From Tanypteryx hageni (taxonomy: Eukaryota > Arthropoda > Insecta > Odonata > Petaluridae), in assembly GCA_028673005.1 (NCBI GenBank), contig CM054116.1, positions 36,924,854 through 36,988,853 on the forward strand: a stretch of 64,000 nt of DNA. Reading direction: 5' to 3'. Shown piece after piece: positions 13,850 through 26,900 of this stretch (positions within the stretch are counted from its first letter, which is position 1; each line of letters begins with the position of its first letter). The position numbers were made by a program, and so were the translations under genes. The notes beneath the pieces were generated by a model. It was given only the letters and a program-made list of their open reading frames with translations, was not told the origin of the DNA and ran no database searches.

Positions 13850-14340
13850 CAGTGATCGCGGCCGTTCATGAATGAATGCACATGCTCCGCAAGCATCCGT
13901 GGCTCGAGGGGTTTGGAGACGGGTTGGTCTAAGGGAAGGGGGAGTCAAAACCCGCTATCCCACCCGACCGACGGGTTCTGCAAGTATAGCGAATTCATAC
14001 TGGAAATATCCGTTTCCCAAGACATTGTCTATAATCGAGGTAGGATAGACTGTGCCGCTAGACTGCTTAGAGCCTGTTAGAAGGGTGCAGGATTGCGAGG
14101 AGCTGGCTGGAATAGGGCATGGGATCGATACCAATGCGGCGGCAAGTCTCTGAGCTTGTTGAAATACCCGCCCTCAGCCCTGCTTTTGTCCTCGCCTTCT
14201 CACTTCCCCCTCGCCTTCCTCTCCTGTGTACTCCACGCCCTCCTCAATCTCATCTCCTCCGCACCTCCACTACCCACCGTTATGTAGCCCCCCCACGCCA
14301 TTCGTCCTCTGTTTCGTGTCGAATTAAGCTTAAAGGAGCT
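13850..14340. promoter_or_regulatory. GC-richer island with CT-rich core
   Basis: GC-rich start near 13855 and a CT-rich core at 14170-14300. An open frame of 184 codons (14119-14673) runs out of it on the + strand. Its first half is Pro/Ser/Leu-rich from the CT tract and its second half is hydrophobic. I recognise no family and regard it as chance. Confidence 0.3.
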
Positions 14341-16139
14341 TTCGCCGGAATGTTGATATCGGCTATAGGTGCATCGTTAGATACCGTAGGGAAAATACTT
14401 CATCGCTGTAAACGGTTGACCGATGCAAAATCCTCATTTTCTGTTATTTCTCTCACAAAACCTGTTTTGATTTTCCGCGGTGAATTGTTACCTGTGCTGC
14501 TATTGTCTTCGTGTTTATTGGCATTTCGCCTAGACGTCCCGATCGATCCTTTTCTTTCTTTCTTCGCTGTACAAATAGTTTCCCCCTTCCCGTTGTTCAA
14601 GCTTGCGTTTTTATTGTATATGATCTGCCTCCCAAAAGTAGTTCATCTGAAGCGGTTACTTCAGGATCTCTAGAAGAATTTCTATTTCTGGTATCGTTAT
14701 GTGTTGGTATTAATGAGCCTCTGAAGTGATTTACGGTCAAAATGCAGTATTTTTCTAAGTGGTTCCCTTCCCATCAAATCATTCATGTTTTAAAAGCAAT
14801 ATTCCGATTAAGGATGTTTAATTTTAAGGTCTGTTTGGAGTCAATCGTGTGTGTGGTTATCGATGGTAAAATTTTGTCGCAATTATTTTAGTTGTTGATT
14901 TAGAGGGTAGTCGCATTGAGTGCCAGGTTAGTATTGAAATTGGGGCTTTATCTCTATTCGTCGCTCCAGCGGAAGTAACTTGTTTTGTATTTGCTAAGAC
15001 GAAAATAGATTTTTGACATTAGATTTGAATGCTCTATAATTATTTAGCATTGAGTGTCGGAGTGATATTTTAGTGTATATTTTTAACCCGATTTTATCAG
15101 TGCTCGTTCTTCTATTTTACCGGTTGCTAATTTTTCACGTCCTACAACGTTTCACTTGTTCTTGGTCACCGCCGACAGCATTACGGCTCGTAAATTTCCA
15201 TTTCGTGGAGTCGAAGCTTGTTCCACTCGAAAATCACTCCCTGGAGATCGCCTATTACCCTGTAGTTAGTATTAAGAGATGGCCCTGGACAAGGCTGCTC
15301 GCTTAGGAGATTACGATTCGTCATCATTAACCTAGTAAAGGAGTAGTTATTTATCAAACGCCTAAATTATAAAGTAAATTTAAATTAATTTTTATTTCAA
15401 ATAAAAAGAAACTTAACGCTATACTGAATTCCGCAAAAAAAGTGGGAGTAATAGCGTTCTGTGCTCAACCCAGTTTATTCCAATGGTCGCTTAAATGTAG
15501 ATTAATGCTTTGTTTTAATCGCTGGGAACAATAATTTTGTGTAAACATTAGCCTTAAGGTTGGATTTAATTTTTCTGCCGAAGAATTTATTATGACGCCC
15601 TTAAAAATTGTTGTTAAATATTCCGGAAACATTATTGCTGGTGATAAATTAATTGTCTAACATAGAATTTTAATGCAGCTGAGTAATTTAGGCAGTATAG
15701 ATATTCAATCTTTCTGTAACAAATGAAATATTTTGACCAAGTCTTTCTTTTTATTATGAAATGTAAAATGAAGATGAATGTGAATTTTAAATCTTTCCTT
15801 TCCATCCTCTAATTTTAGTTATTTCATTCCATTTAGAGACAACTCGATTTCCTCTTTATTTATCGATGAAATGTATTTCTGAACGAATTCATCGATCAAA
15901 TAATTTACTCGAACCGTTTTTTCCAGTTCGATACCACTTTGTTGGAAGTATGTATATTTGAGGGACAGCATATTTTATAAAATGGTTAATAAGATGCATT
16001 TTACTGCTATCCATTGCGTTTGGATTTATAAATAAATAAACTGATGTGGACAACACATGACTTTCTCCATATTTATATGGCAAATTACATGTTGTTAGCT
16101 CTGGGATCCTTGTCAATATTTACCCCCGGTTGACTATTA
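14341..16139. other. Non-coding stretch
   Basis: AT-rich, nothing recognised. Confidence 0.5.
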
Positions 16140-16149
16140 AGAAAAGAAA

Positions 16150-16815
16150 AAGGAGCGTCACTGAGACGTAACTAAGCGTCAATTGTTGACAATAGTCTTC
16201 GGAAGCTGGCGTGGCGGTGGCAGCTAAAAATATAAGATATCTCTTAAACAATGCATTCTATGGAAAAATGTATCAAACAAAGGTTGTAGAAAATGAAATT
16301 TCCTACAACTCTTATTCCAATACATTTTTACATTTATCAGATATTAAAGCAAATATTTCAAAATAACGGATGTGACAAGAGTAAACACCCACTTCCGGTT
16401 GACCGATTTTTACCAAAAATTAATTAGATCTTCTATTTTATTGTATTTTGTCCCATCCAAAAAATTTGTGTCGTGTGGAACTTTGATATTCCGCAAAATG
16501 AATGAATGATTACGGTAAGGGTATGGCGATAATAGCCCAAGAGGCTGATTCGCCATTCAACACACACACAGATCTTCTAACTTATATGAAAGTGTTAAAT
16601 GTAAAATTTTACGTTGATATGATTAATAGTTTTTGAGTTAGAGCGCCCACAAAAATCTATCACATACAGACAGACTGACAGATAAACATCATCGCGAAAC
16701 TAGTAAGAACGTGTTCAGGGAACCTTAAAACATGTATTTCCGTTGAAATCTCGAGTTCGATTTTTTTCATGAAAACAATACTTTCTCTATACTTCGTATA
16801 TGGAGAAAGTAAAAA
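16150..16815. repeat. Probable dispersed repeat ending in a hairpin
   Basis: The right end is a stem-loop, TACTTTCTC...GAGAAAGTA around 16779-16811, closely resembling the end at about 33066-33096. A CAGACAGACTGACAGA tract precedes it at about 16668. The left boundary is not determined. Confidence 0.45.
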
Positions 16816-17569
16816 CTCGAGTATGAAGTCGTTCTTACATCGTGTGGAGGACCTGAGTTACGATAAAGAAGTTTTTTATAATCACTGCAAATAAGAAGTA
16901 ATTGCTGTTATGAAATATAAAATAGCATATCTTTAAATATGCGTTATTCAGTATCTTGTTGGAGGAATTCTTTTCGATGATAAGGTTATGACATTCTTGA
17001 TTTCATCATCCCTTCCGTACTGAGATAAATTCCTGCTTCTGCTCGTGAGAGATTTATACGCAGCTTCCATCTCTCGCAGATTCCTATCTTCTGAATGAGA
17101 AAAGAGCTCTATAAAATATTTCTATCGTATATTTTTAGCCTACAATATTTGTTTTATTCGGCTCTCTCTTGCCAGTTGTCATTTTACATGTAAATATAGA
17201 GTGCTGGTCGGGTTTATTTGGTCATTAACTAAAAGCGGATAGGAGCGCAGTTAGGTGTATTTTTAAATTTCATTAGAAAATAAAAACCTCCACTCGCAGA
17301 TTTTTGGCAGCTTAACTTAATAAATCTGCCTATATCTAGTGGTTGCCATTTATCGAGTCCCAAGTTAGTATCGAAAATTTAAATTATATTTTTTTTATGA
17401 CGTACAGTTTGTTGCTTCCATGTATGTCTCATCGCAATCGTAATATAATTCTTAAACACTGTCAACGGAGGGAGGCTTTCAGGTATTTTATTTCTCACAA
17501 GCAGTTGGAAATTGTGTGTTTCAGAGGAAGCATAAAACAATGAGAAATGATACCGTTATGGTCGGATAA
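16816..17569. other. Non-coding stretch
   Basis: AT-rich, nothing recognised. Confidence 0.5.
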
Positions 17570-18260
17570 TTGCCCTCATTTTGGCGCTGCGTCAAGCCTT
17601 TCTTTGTCCTCCCTCAATGTATACCCAGCTCTATCAAAATGTTTGTCCGAATAGGTCGCAACTCGAAGCTCTGTCCTTAGACGGAACCCGCGACCGCTCC
17701 TCCCTCGAGTGATTCTCATTCAGCCTCTTCAAATCCGCCTGAAATGAATCGTGAATCGACATCTCGATCGTCTGCAGGAACAAATGTTTTGGGTAGACTA
17801 AGAAGCCTCTTAAGAGGGGCGTAAGGCCGGATGCAAGCGTTACGGGAAGTCGTGAGTGAAACTCCTTCCACCCAGTTTAAAAGGATTCCTCCCTCTCTAG
17901 CAGAACTCCCATTCCCTCCCTTTAAGAGTTTAGACGGTCTGAGTTTTTTGTCTCCCGCCCGTGTATTTTGGTTCGGCGGCTGGAGATGAACAAGGCGCCA
18001 TGCTTCCATGGACGTTGAAAGAAGTTCCGACCCCACCCATCACTCTTAGGGAATGCGCTTTCCTTTCCCACCGCCTCGCGGTGATACCCTACTCCTTCCC
18101 GGTATTTTATGCCGCCTCTAATAATCGTTGCCGCACAGAAGAGACTTTTTCATCCCTTTGGATTATTTCGGTGACTATTTTGGGATCATTTCGGCGAGGA
18201 AAAACATTTTCCGGTGTCTCCTATTCTTTATTTTTTATTCGAGAGGGTTCGTAGACTCTG
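17570..18260. promoter_or_regulatory. GC-richer, CpG-retaining island
   Basis: Higher G+C and CpG than flanks, CT-rich in parts (17690-17720, 18030-18110). Opposite-strand open frames overlap here without recognisable similarity. Confidence 0.3.
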
Positions 18261-19124
18261 CCGTCGCTTGGGGACCTTGAAAGTTGGATTAATGGTTTCA
18301 TATAATGGGAAAATTTGGTTTCGCCGGAAATCCTTTTTCATATTTGCTTTTTTCTTAAGTTTAAATCATCCGGCACCTTTCATCTCTCTATTCGAATCCA
18401 TCCTGGTAATGTGGCATTTTAAAATAATGTACAGCTGATTTGAAATATTTTTATGCCGGCATAGTTTTTGTGAAATTATACACAGGTTAAATGTTATATT
18501 CAGCTGTGGTTGTTATTCAAGTGAAATAACGTGCACCGGAACTGACCGTCTACCTTCTGCCGCCGTTTGTCGTAGTAAGGCGACAAAGTACGTTCCCTTT
18601 AACTCAGAATGATGTGAAACCTTTCCATTTTAGAGTTGCCGGTTTTTATTTTTCGCGAAAGATTTTTTTCCGCGAATCGGAAAATGAACGAGTTTGAATT
18701 TATAGATGCCAAGGAGTTTGTGTCGCCTACATCGTGGTTTTAATTACGAGACCAGAGTTTCGAGTTTGTACTTACGAAAAGGCGGCTAGTAGCAGTGTTG
18801 TGCTATTTGATTTTTCCGGTATAACGTAAACATAGATCGTAGGCATAAAAAGTATGAGATAAAGTATTAAAAAAATAGTGAGCAATGCTTACCATGCTGT
18901 GACCCCAGTTATGTCTGCGATGCATCATTTTCGGGAGCTCGTGCGTTGAGGCGCATTGAGGGATGACGTTTATTCTTAATTTATAGTGAACCATTCTCGC
19001 TGGGATTGCGTTTGATCCGCGTTTTCAAGGCATGTTCATATAAATTCGCATGCCGAATCTTTCGTTTTGGGAAACAGTTTAAATCGAGAGCTTTATTTTT
19101 ACAGTCAAGCCATTAATCCAACTT
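18261..19124. other. Non-coding stretch
   Basis: AT-rich, nothing recognised. Confidence 0.5.
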
Positions 19125-19610
19125 ATGCGAGAATGCAGGGACAATCAGCGACTACGGGTCAGTTACAGTTCATTCCGTGACTCGACGTACTGTGTTAGTC
19201 CCACGCGTATACTTCTCCTCTCTCTCTCTCTCTCTCTCTCTCCCAGTCCCCTTATGCTATCTCTCCCCCTCTATCCTTTCCCGTCCACTCTACTTTCGAT
19301 CGTTTTTTTAACCCCTTTCCGAGCAGGGCGCAAAACGTGAGAAAAAGAAAAGCACCTTCCGAGAAGCCAAGCAGTTCTAAGTCATCGCTGCTCTCTTGGG
19401 GGGATTGGGGTGCCTCTATCACTGGCGCTTGACTTTTTTTAGATTCCTTTTCTCTTTCTCCCCGTCTATCCTTAGTATCACTACCTTCCCAAGCCGACCA
19501 ATTTATTTCTCCCCCGCGGATTTATTTTTTTTTTGGCCTCCTCTCCGGCACGCCACGAGCTGTGCCCCAAATGCTGATACTTCAGGGATTTCGGCAGGCT
19601 ATTGATTGTT
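19125..19610. promoter_or_regulatory. Pyrimidine-rich island with CT microsatellite
   Basis: Contains a CT dinucleotide run at 19217-19242 followed by C/T-rich DNA to about 19550. Similar in make-up to the islands at 7.1, 8.6 and 12.5 kb. Confidence 0.35.
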
Positions 19611-20868
19611 TAAGACCCATTTGTGGCGGCGGGGTCGTCTCATTCAGGGTGATTTTTTTTAATGCAACATTTTTTCAGAAATCGTGGATGCTAACGTGGA
19701 GTTGTAAAGGTCGAGCTTTTGGTTAATTAGTTCCTAGATTGACATTTATGGCGTAAATAAACTGCCATTTGAGTTATTAAAAATAATGTAATGAAGGAAT
19801 TTACAAGTGAAAATTTACGTTTGTTAATGACTTACCCTTTTAAATATCAGTTTTGGGTATTTTTTCGATTTTAAATGACAAAACATTTGCCACTTAATTG
19901 CGAATGACAGCAAGTAATTAAGTGTCATGTATTAAAATGTCATTAGGTGCAAGGGGCGGTGTCTTTTTCACCGCTGTACGGGGAAAGAAAGCGTCCTCTG
20001 AACTAGTCTTTTGCCATGACGGTGTTAAATTCTGTTTATTTAAATCTGTTTGGCACTTTTCCTCTTCATTGAAGGAATGTGAGTGTACGGAAATAAGACT
20101 ACTTTTCTCTCTGCAGAAATGTGGTAACTCGTAAGTGATATAATCTTTCCAGGAAAAGTTGCAGTCATGCTGGCTTGGTACTCATTTCTTAAGAAATGAG
20201 ATAGTAAAATTTTTATACGAAATGAAATTGTACTCGTATCTAAAATAGCTGTGTGTGGTAGAATTGGCATATTATGAAATAAGCGAATTTTTTTAGCATT
20301 TGCTTTCGTTTCGTGAAATTTTAGTCGTGTCTTTTCCACATTTGCCGTTTCCAATTTTCTTAACTGGTATAATGATTTAAAATATTGATTTATAGTCGGC
20401 AACTTCTTTAATCCTTGTGTATGTTATCCCGAAGATATAAATTTGTGTTATGTTTTCATTTATCATGTATTTAAAGATTTGCTCTAAACTGTACACGCAA
20501 CTAATAATAGTATCACGCATTCTAGTAATCGCTCGACAAAAGTTTCAACATTACATGGTTTCTAATTTAAATTCAAACAAACATTTTTATTGAAATTGTT
20601 CCTTTGCATTCTAATGCTATTTGAAACATTTTTAAATGTATAGTTTTAACTTCTATTGAAGTAAAATATTGAAATACGTTTCATTCTGTTACCTTCTATG
20701 CAATTTTTCAATCTACTTCTTTAAATCTGCAGCTCCTTTGTAACGTCATTATCTCGCGCATTAAAATTTTATGTAAAAACTTGATTAACTCTAAGGAAGG
20801 GTAATTAAATTCGATAAACATTTTTCTGTAATATCTGTTATTTCTTGGAAAAAAATTGCCCTGTTGTA
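19611..20868. other. Non-coding stretch
   Basis: AT-rich, nothing recognised. Confidence 0.5.
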
Positions 20869-21334
20869 CAGTGGCGGATTTAGGTATTCTGGAGCCCCTG
20901 GCGCTAAACAATTGGGCTCCCTGCATTCTGAATATTTAGTGAAACCTCACCTATCGACTACCCCTTTATTTGATCCTTATTAACGATCGTTTAATAAATC
21001 AAGTATCGCAGTACAAAAAAATTCTTTTTCTTCGTGATTTTTAAAATGGGATATTTAATATTTCTGAGATTACAGTGGAACTTGTAAAACACGAACTTCT
21101 TTAAGCTAAATTTTCCATAAATCGAAGTGAATTAATTTTACCGGGAAAAATCCCTATGTGAAAAACGTATTTCCACAAGCCAAATTTTCTGTAATTCAGA
21201 TATTTTTTTGTTTCCCTCTAAGTTCGACTGACGAAAGTTTCACTCTATGTATAAAAGAATTTTTTTCGAGGCCCTTTAATTCAAGGGGTCCCTGGCGCGC
21301 TGCAAGTGCGACCTACCCCTTAAATCTGCCACCT
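20869..21334. mobile_element. Non-autonomous hAT element
   Basis: 466 bp. The left terminal repeat CAGTGGCGGATTTA pairs with the right end TAAATCTGCCACCT (last two bases diverged). It is flanked by an 8-bp target duplication, CTGTTGTA left (20861-20868) and TTGTTGTA right (21335-21342), one mismatch. The 8-bp duplication and CAGTG end are hAT hallmarks. No transposase inside. Confidence 0.8.
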
Positions 21335-21479
21335 TTGTTGTACATTATTAGCGATTAATTCGACTTTGTCTCAAATCCAGTGGTTCATTAAAGAAAATAT
21401 TTGTAGTGAATCACATTTCGCGAATTTTGGCACCGCACGTCATATACTCCTTTTAGCGGCAAATCGCATGTAACCGAAT

Positions 21480-21960
21480 GAAACCCCAAAGGTTGTCCTT
21501 CACAAACTCACAATGCGTCTATTGCTTCTTCATCAGCATTTATTAGCCCTGCGTATCGTGGCCACCGTTCGCGTTAAGCTCCCATTACATCGGGCCTTAC
21601 CGACGACGTGCACCTCTTCCATTCTCTCCCTCTCTCACATTGAAAAGGGCTGTATCATCTCTCCTCTCTCAAGTTTGTTGGTTGGAGGATTAGGAGGGGG
21701 CGGTGGAAGCCTTTGCATGGCCTTGGAGGTCATCCCGTGCGATCCACGCAAAACTCCTCGCCGTGCTGAACAGGGATGGGAGGAGGGGTGTCTATAATGA
21801 TCCGAGGGTACTGAATTGGATTGTGCGTGAAAGGGGAGGCGTGCGTGCACCACCCCCTCTGCCGCAATTGATTCCCTCTCCCCGTTTAATCTCCCTTGGC
21901 GCCCAATATGTCTCCTCTGACGTCCTCTCTTAAGTGCTCTCGCGCCAGAGATACAAGCAG
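21480..21960. promoter_or_regulatory. GC-richer, CpG-retaining island
   Basis: GC-rich patch with both CT-rich and GGAGG-rich segments. Open frames overlap on both strands without recognisable similarity. Confidence 0.3.
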
Positions 21961-22100
21961 CTTTCCTCGTTCGTTTGACTTATGTCGAGTAGTTAGAAAG
22001 TTGGTTGCCTGAAAGGAGAAGGGGGGTTTGTAAGGTAAATTAATATGTTCCTAACACTTCAAACTTATTTGATGGAGGCGGAGGCATCAATGTAATTCTG

Positions 22101-22591
22101 TTAAAAAAAGGAATTGGAGACTACGGTGTACAGATTGGAATTAAAATTTAAAACTCCTGAACCGTAAATTAACCCAGAGAGCACTCACACGTCAATAAGA
22201 AATAAGGAAAATTAAAATTATGCTTACAAGTTTGCAGGACGATGATGGCTTACAGGGACCTGTTGTAAAAAACTAGCCTAAAAAGAAGAAAAAGAAAACA
22301 CACGCACAAACACTCTGGAAATCTCTGGGAAACCCGCTAGATACGTATTTCGGGAGCTATGCTCCCATCTTCAGTAGCTGAAGTCGTACATACGACTCCC
22401 AGAGATTTCCAGAGTGTTTGTGCGTGTGTGTTTTCTTTTTCTTCTTTGTAGGCTAGTTTTTGACAACAGGTTCCTGTAAGCCATCATCGTCCTGCAAACT
22501 TGTAAGCATAATTTTAATTTTCCTTATTTCTTATTGACTTGTGAGTGCTCTCTGGGTTAATTTACGGTTCAGGAGTTTTAAATTTTAATTC
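22101..22591 (-). mobile_element. PLE-type twin (inverted) insertion with hammerhead
   Basis: Inverted arms 22135-22330 and 22397-22594 are about 98% identical (four substitutions and a 2-bp indel seen by eye) around a 66-nt loop. The insertion is flanked by a 13-bp direct duplication, CAATGTAATTCTG, at 22088-22100 and 22592-22604, so it arrived as one event (the last three arm bases overlap the duplication). One side, 22101-22134, has a 34-nt extension not present in the other arm. The loop holds a minus-strand hammerhead motif. Inverted terminal copies with a ~34-nt one-sided extension are a known PLE feature. No protein remains; only the 3' tail region was copied. Confidence 0.75.
22336..22378 (-). 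ncRNA. Hammerhead ribozyme motif (type I, minimal)
   Basis: On the minus strand: helix I 5' strand GCTA, core CTGAAGA, an extra T, helix II GGGAGC/GCTCCC with loop ATA, core GAAA, a self-complementary ATACGTAT as a tiny helix III, cleavage triplet ATC, then TAGC closing helix I. All conserved core positions are intact. The tiny palindromic helix III is typical of PLE hammerheads, which may act as dimers. The extra U before helix II deviates from the minimal textbook core, but recurs in every copy in this window. Confidence 0.7.
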
Positions 22592-22604
22592 CAATGTAAT
22601 TCTG

Positions 22605-25039
22605 ATATTAATAGTTTTCAGAAATATTAGGTGGGTGGCATGAGCTTGTAAATATGTCTAGAGTTTATTTCAATCTTCATTTGCGCGAAGTTTTCGGTTC
22701 CTTCCTTCTTCGGTTTTTGTAATTTAGTGAGAAAGTATTCAGAATATTTCGCGTATCCGTCGTCTCTTCCGGCATTCCGCAGTGGAGTTAGAAAGTGGGC
22801 CCATTTGAGGATCGAAAAAATGGCCCTCGCGCTACCTAGTTGCCAACTCCTTATGGATGTTTAAGTGGAGACCTCGTGGACAAGCTTATGAGATTTCTTT
22901 CATTAAACACGAGGATGTTTATCTGATGCACGTATATCATTTGGAACTCTTGGCCAAAATTAAGGGTATTGATTATTGGTAATCTCAAATACCTCGTCAT
23001 TATCATGAAATTATTTATTATTAATTATACACATCATTGCTTATGAAAAATGTTGTTTAAAAGTTAAGAGTAAAATAACTTTTTATTTTCAGTTTTCCAC
23101 TAAAATTTGTCATTCCTGCTTAAACGATTTTTTATGTAAAACTCGCTGTCGAAATTAATTACGTCCTATTTTTTTTCTATTTTGTTGGTCTTATATGGTA
23201 ATCCGTTTCATGTGCGGCCGGGTTTAAATCTCTGTAGTAACGAATGTAGTTGTTTCGCGATAAACTGTTATGCCACTTGGAATTGCGTGTATACATTTTG
23301 TATCTTAACGCGGTTTATTTCTTTGAAGCTGAGTCACTGGTTGGGTTGGCGACCTCGTGCTTCAAGTGCCTTTAATTCAGGAGTTTGAATTACGCTTCGT
23401 GCTAAGATATGACTTAGATCGGAATCGCGAGCGAAACTTTGATTTTGTTGCAAACGGATTTCCAGTTAAGGATTTCCAGTATGCGCTAACTTATTCTGCG
23501 GTTCGCTTTTTATAACTGATGTTATTCAAGGAGATTATTCGCATCTGTGTTCACTCGGATCACATAATCGCCTAACGGATTTTTCTTAGCGCACCACTTG
23601 GCATTGGTTCCACCGTCGGCATTACCACAAGTAAAGGGGTGGTCGTTTAAGGCGTCGGTTTTTGAAATGTGTCCCTTTTACTTGATGTTTTCTCTGTTTA
23701 GGTTGGATGTAAGTTTTTTAATTGTAATTAACTGCATTTAATGAATTTGGTATTTATAGGAAGAAGTAAAAGTTGGAAAAGATACACCGTGATTTTACGT
23801 TGCTTAGATGCTTTTATTGAAGCATTTTAAAAATTTCGTTTTGTAATTCCTTTTTCAAACGATTCAAATTTGTGGTTAATTACAACCAATGAAAATGGAG
23901 AATCCTCCTAATGCCCATAAAACTTTGTTTTCGAGTTATTACAAAGTCTCAATTTTTTATTAGTTGTTAATGAAATTATTGATTAATTAATATCATTCAG
24001 ATTATTTCAAGAATAGATTTCTCGAGAAAAACTATGATATTTCCATTTCTATGATTCATGTATACGCCAATATTTATTTCAAAATTATCGATTGTAATTC
24101 TTAGAACGGCCAGCAGCGTCACCGAATACATAAACATTCTCTCCTCAGAACGTTTACCAAACAGACTACATACAGTGTTTCTTGGGTCCTGTGATAACGC
24201 TGATTCTTGCTTCGAGATAGTCGAGCGTTTATCGATTTGTGACATACTTTTCCCATTTCGGTAGAGAGAACGTTTATGGCGTTTTGGCGATAACTTTTAT
24301 CATTTAATTTGAGAATTATTTCATAAATATGTTTTTGTCATCAACCTTTTCGTAAAATAATTCACATTTTTATTTATGTTCATGGTTTTATTATACAAAT
24401 AACCTGACGATACACATGCTGTTTTTATCAAGGATCGTGCAACGGACTATATTACTTGGTTTTGCCTTTCGAATATGACGCGTGTTTAGATAACCTAAAT
24501 GAGTGGACGCGATTTCGTTAAAATGTGTTAATGAGGGATGACCGGTAAAACATTGCGCATTAGTTGCTTGTCCTATTCGAAGATATTTTTTCTCTCGAAT
24601 GTATTTACGCTATTTATATATCAGGAGAGAGTTCTCTTTAAAATTTAATACGCTGTTATATCTAAATAAAAAGAACTTCAACTGTTTCTCTGGTGGTCAA
24701 ATTCTCGCGTTTTATTTTTTTGCGAAGTCATTATTTATATTTGTTTTTACTAATTTGCATATTTAAAAATGATCTAATTTTGTCAGTTCTCGACTACTCT
24801 AAATAGAACTCTTTGCGTATTTGAAGACGTAATTTTATTCCATTTTATTTATTTTTTAGCCGTTTGAATAATATCGCGTTTAACTGTTTTCAACAGTCGT
24901 TATGACTAAAAAATTTAAAATTCTGCTTCAAATTAATAATTGATTTTATTTTAAATCTTTTATAGCTTAAAATAAATATTTCCGCCGAAAAAGCTTACTT
25001 GTACGATTTGACCATAAACGTCACAGAAAACCTTTTGGA
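22605..25039. other. Non-coding stretch
   Basis: AT-rich with CpGs retained, no gene or element recognised. Confidence 0.5.
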
Positions 25040-26210
25040 GTCCCTTTAAATGTCCCGTTCACGGTGAGCACGTCGGTGACCTTCGTTCTAGGTCACGGGA
25101 CCAACAGGCAAGATCCGAAGATTTTCGTAACAATTGCAACATATCTAAGATTTATTTGACTACTTAGTGTGACGCAACCTGTCCTCAGAGATGTTAGCGC
25201 TCACCCTTTAACGGAGTGAATATTCAGCGGAAGGGCGCCGGAATCCCACATTTATTAAAATTGCCATTTATTGCAGCGAAGGGGGGATAAAACTAGGTTG
25301 TACAAAACACTCCCAACACTTCCTGCCGAGATTCTCTTAAGCCTCACAGTCTTTCTCTCGCTTCCTTTCCCTGCGTCGCAACTTTGCCAGTACCCGAGTC
25401 CGCGGAGTAAGTAGGACGTGTCTCTCGGAGGCAGGTCGTCGTATATGGCGTATGACGTAGGGTGTTTGGCTCTCTACCCACACCATAGCACGCACAACTT
25501 CTCCGATTCGCTTCTCTCTCTCGCGCAACACTCCGCCTCCTCACCTGTCCTTCGCCCTTGCTTAGACACCAGCAGGTATCGAAAACCCGCATAAAGGTCC
25601 GTGGGAATTAATAGAGCACGCGATTAAAGGGATTTCGCGGTGTTCGATGGGAACGGGTACGTGCGAAACAGCCGTTACCGTTTTCCGCTATGCGTACTTC
25701 TCTAATCGTCGATTCGGTCCTCCGAAATTGTTAGGGCTTCTCCCAAACGCAATCCGCGTTCCTATTTCCAATCTCAGGAGGTATCGTGCGCGGGCGTGTT
25801 TTGGTTTTACCCTTTACTTCGGTGTGTGACTGTTAGCTGCGTATTTCGAATCCGAGCTACGAGAGAATAACCTTGACTGAGACTTTCCGGAGTGGAAAGC
25901 TTCGTATCTCTCGGAAAACGCTTTCGTCCTTTCGCTAGAATAGGGAGAGTGATTTTTCTTAGTCTGCGGCCGCGGAACTAGAGGAAGCGCGGACGTTGTA
26001 CAGCTTCCCGACGCGTTTCACTCCTTTCTCGGTAACTTGTCTCGCATCTCCCTCCTCCTCGTCTTAGCACGTAGAAGTTGTCATCGTGCATTCCTCATTG
26101 CTTGAATTTTTCGAGCGTTGTCATTCCCTCTGCGTTTCCGTTCCCAAGGTTTCACCCGATTCTCCTTCTACGATTACCCTCGACCAATCTTTTACGGTTG
26201 TGCCTTTTGT
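25040..26210. promoter_or_regulatory. Long GC-richer, CpG-dense island
   Basis: The longest island of the window (about 1.2 kb), CpG-dense throughout, with a GCGGCCGC-like site near 25967. Minus-strand open frames around 25340-25590 are Arg-rich and composition-driven. Of all the islands it looks most like a promoter, but no transcript structure can be shown. Confidence 0.35.
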
Positions 26211-26699
26211 ACTTTCATGAGACCTTGCCTTTATATGTCACCGTAGGTGATTGACATCAGTTCAGGCTGGAATTGAGAAGTGTGTCGTACCGCAAAGGAA
26301 AAGTTTTTTATGTGGGGTATATTTGCTCTTGGTCGAAGATCGTTTCATAAGAAAAGCGAAATGCGTTCCAGATCCGATATAACTTCTTCCATTTGACAGG
26401 ACTTCGTAGAAGTCTTCGGTAATTGTCGTCGCGGCTACTTTTTTCCTTAGCTGTTCATTGATGGATTCCGCAACGACATCCTTTTTGAACTGGTTATTTA
26501 TCGACGCAGTAACTTGCTTTCTTCTCTTTTCGGTCGTTCATTTTTTTGTTCTCTGTCGTTATAGAAGGAATTAAATATAGGCGCGCCTATTTCGCGTGCT
26601 TATAAAATAATAAAAAACACGTAAACTGGTCAAAATGGTCGATTTAAGTATACATAACGGAATTGTAGGAGTCATTGCACTTTTGCCGTAATTGTTTTA

Positions 26700-26900
26700 T
26701 CACCGTGGCCGTTTTTAGCCTACTTTCCAGAATGGAAATAGGCTTATACATTTCTTCGTTGTGTCTGTCTGCCCCCCTCCCTCCCCCTATTAACTTTTGA
26801 ACCAGTACACCGATTTTCATGACACTTGGCGGAAATCTCTTGCTATTGGAGCCGAGCTACCGAAGATGGTTTTTGTTGCGAGGATTTATAGTCTCGGGTT
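26700..26900. repeat. Repeat fragment with hairpin
   Basis: Stem-loop TAGCCTACTTTCC/GGAAATAGGC near 26716-26748, followed by GTGTCTGTCTGCC and an ACCGATTTTCATG stretch of the type found in the minisatellite-bearing repeats elsewhere here. Boundaries unclear. Confidence 0.4.

Noticed and set aside
14119..14673. 184-codon open frame
   Set aside because: First half is a CT-tract translation, second half is hydrophobic without motifs; no splice or start context to support it.
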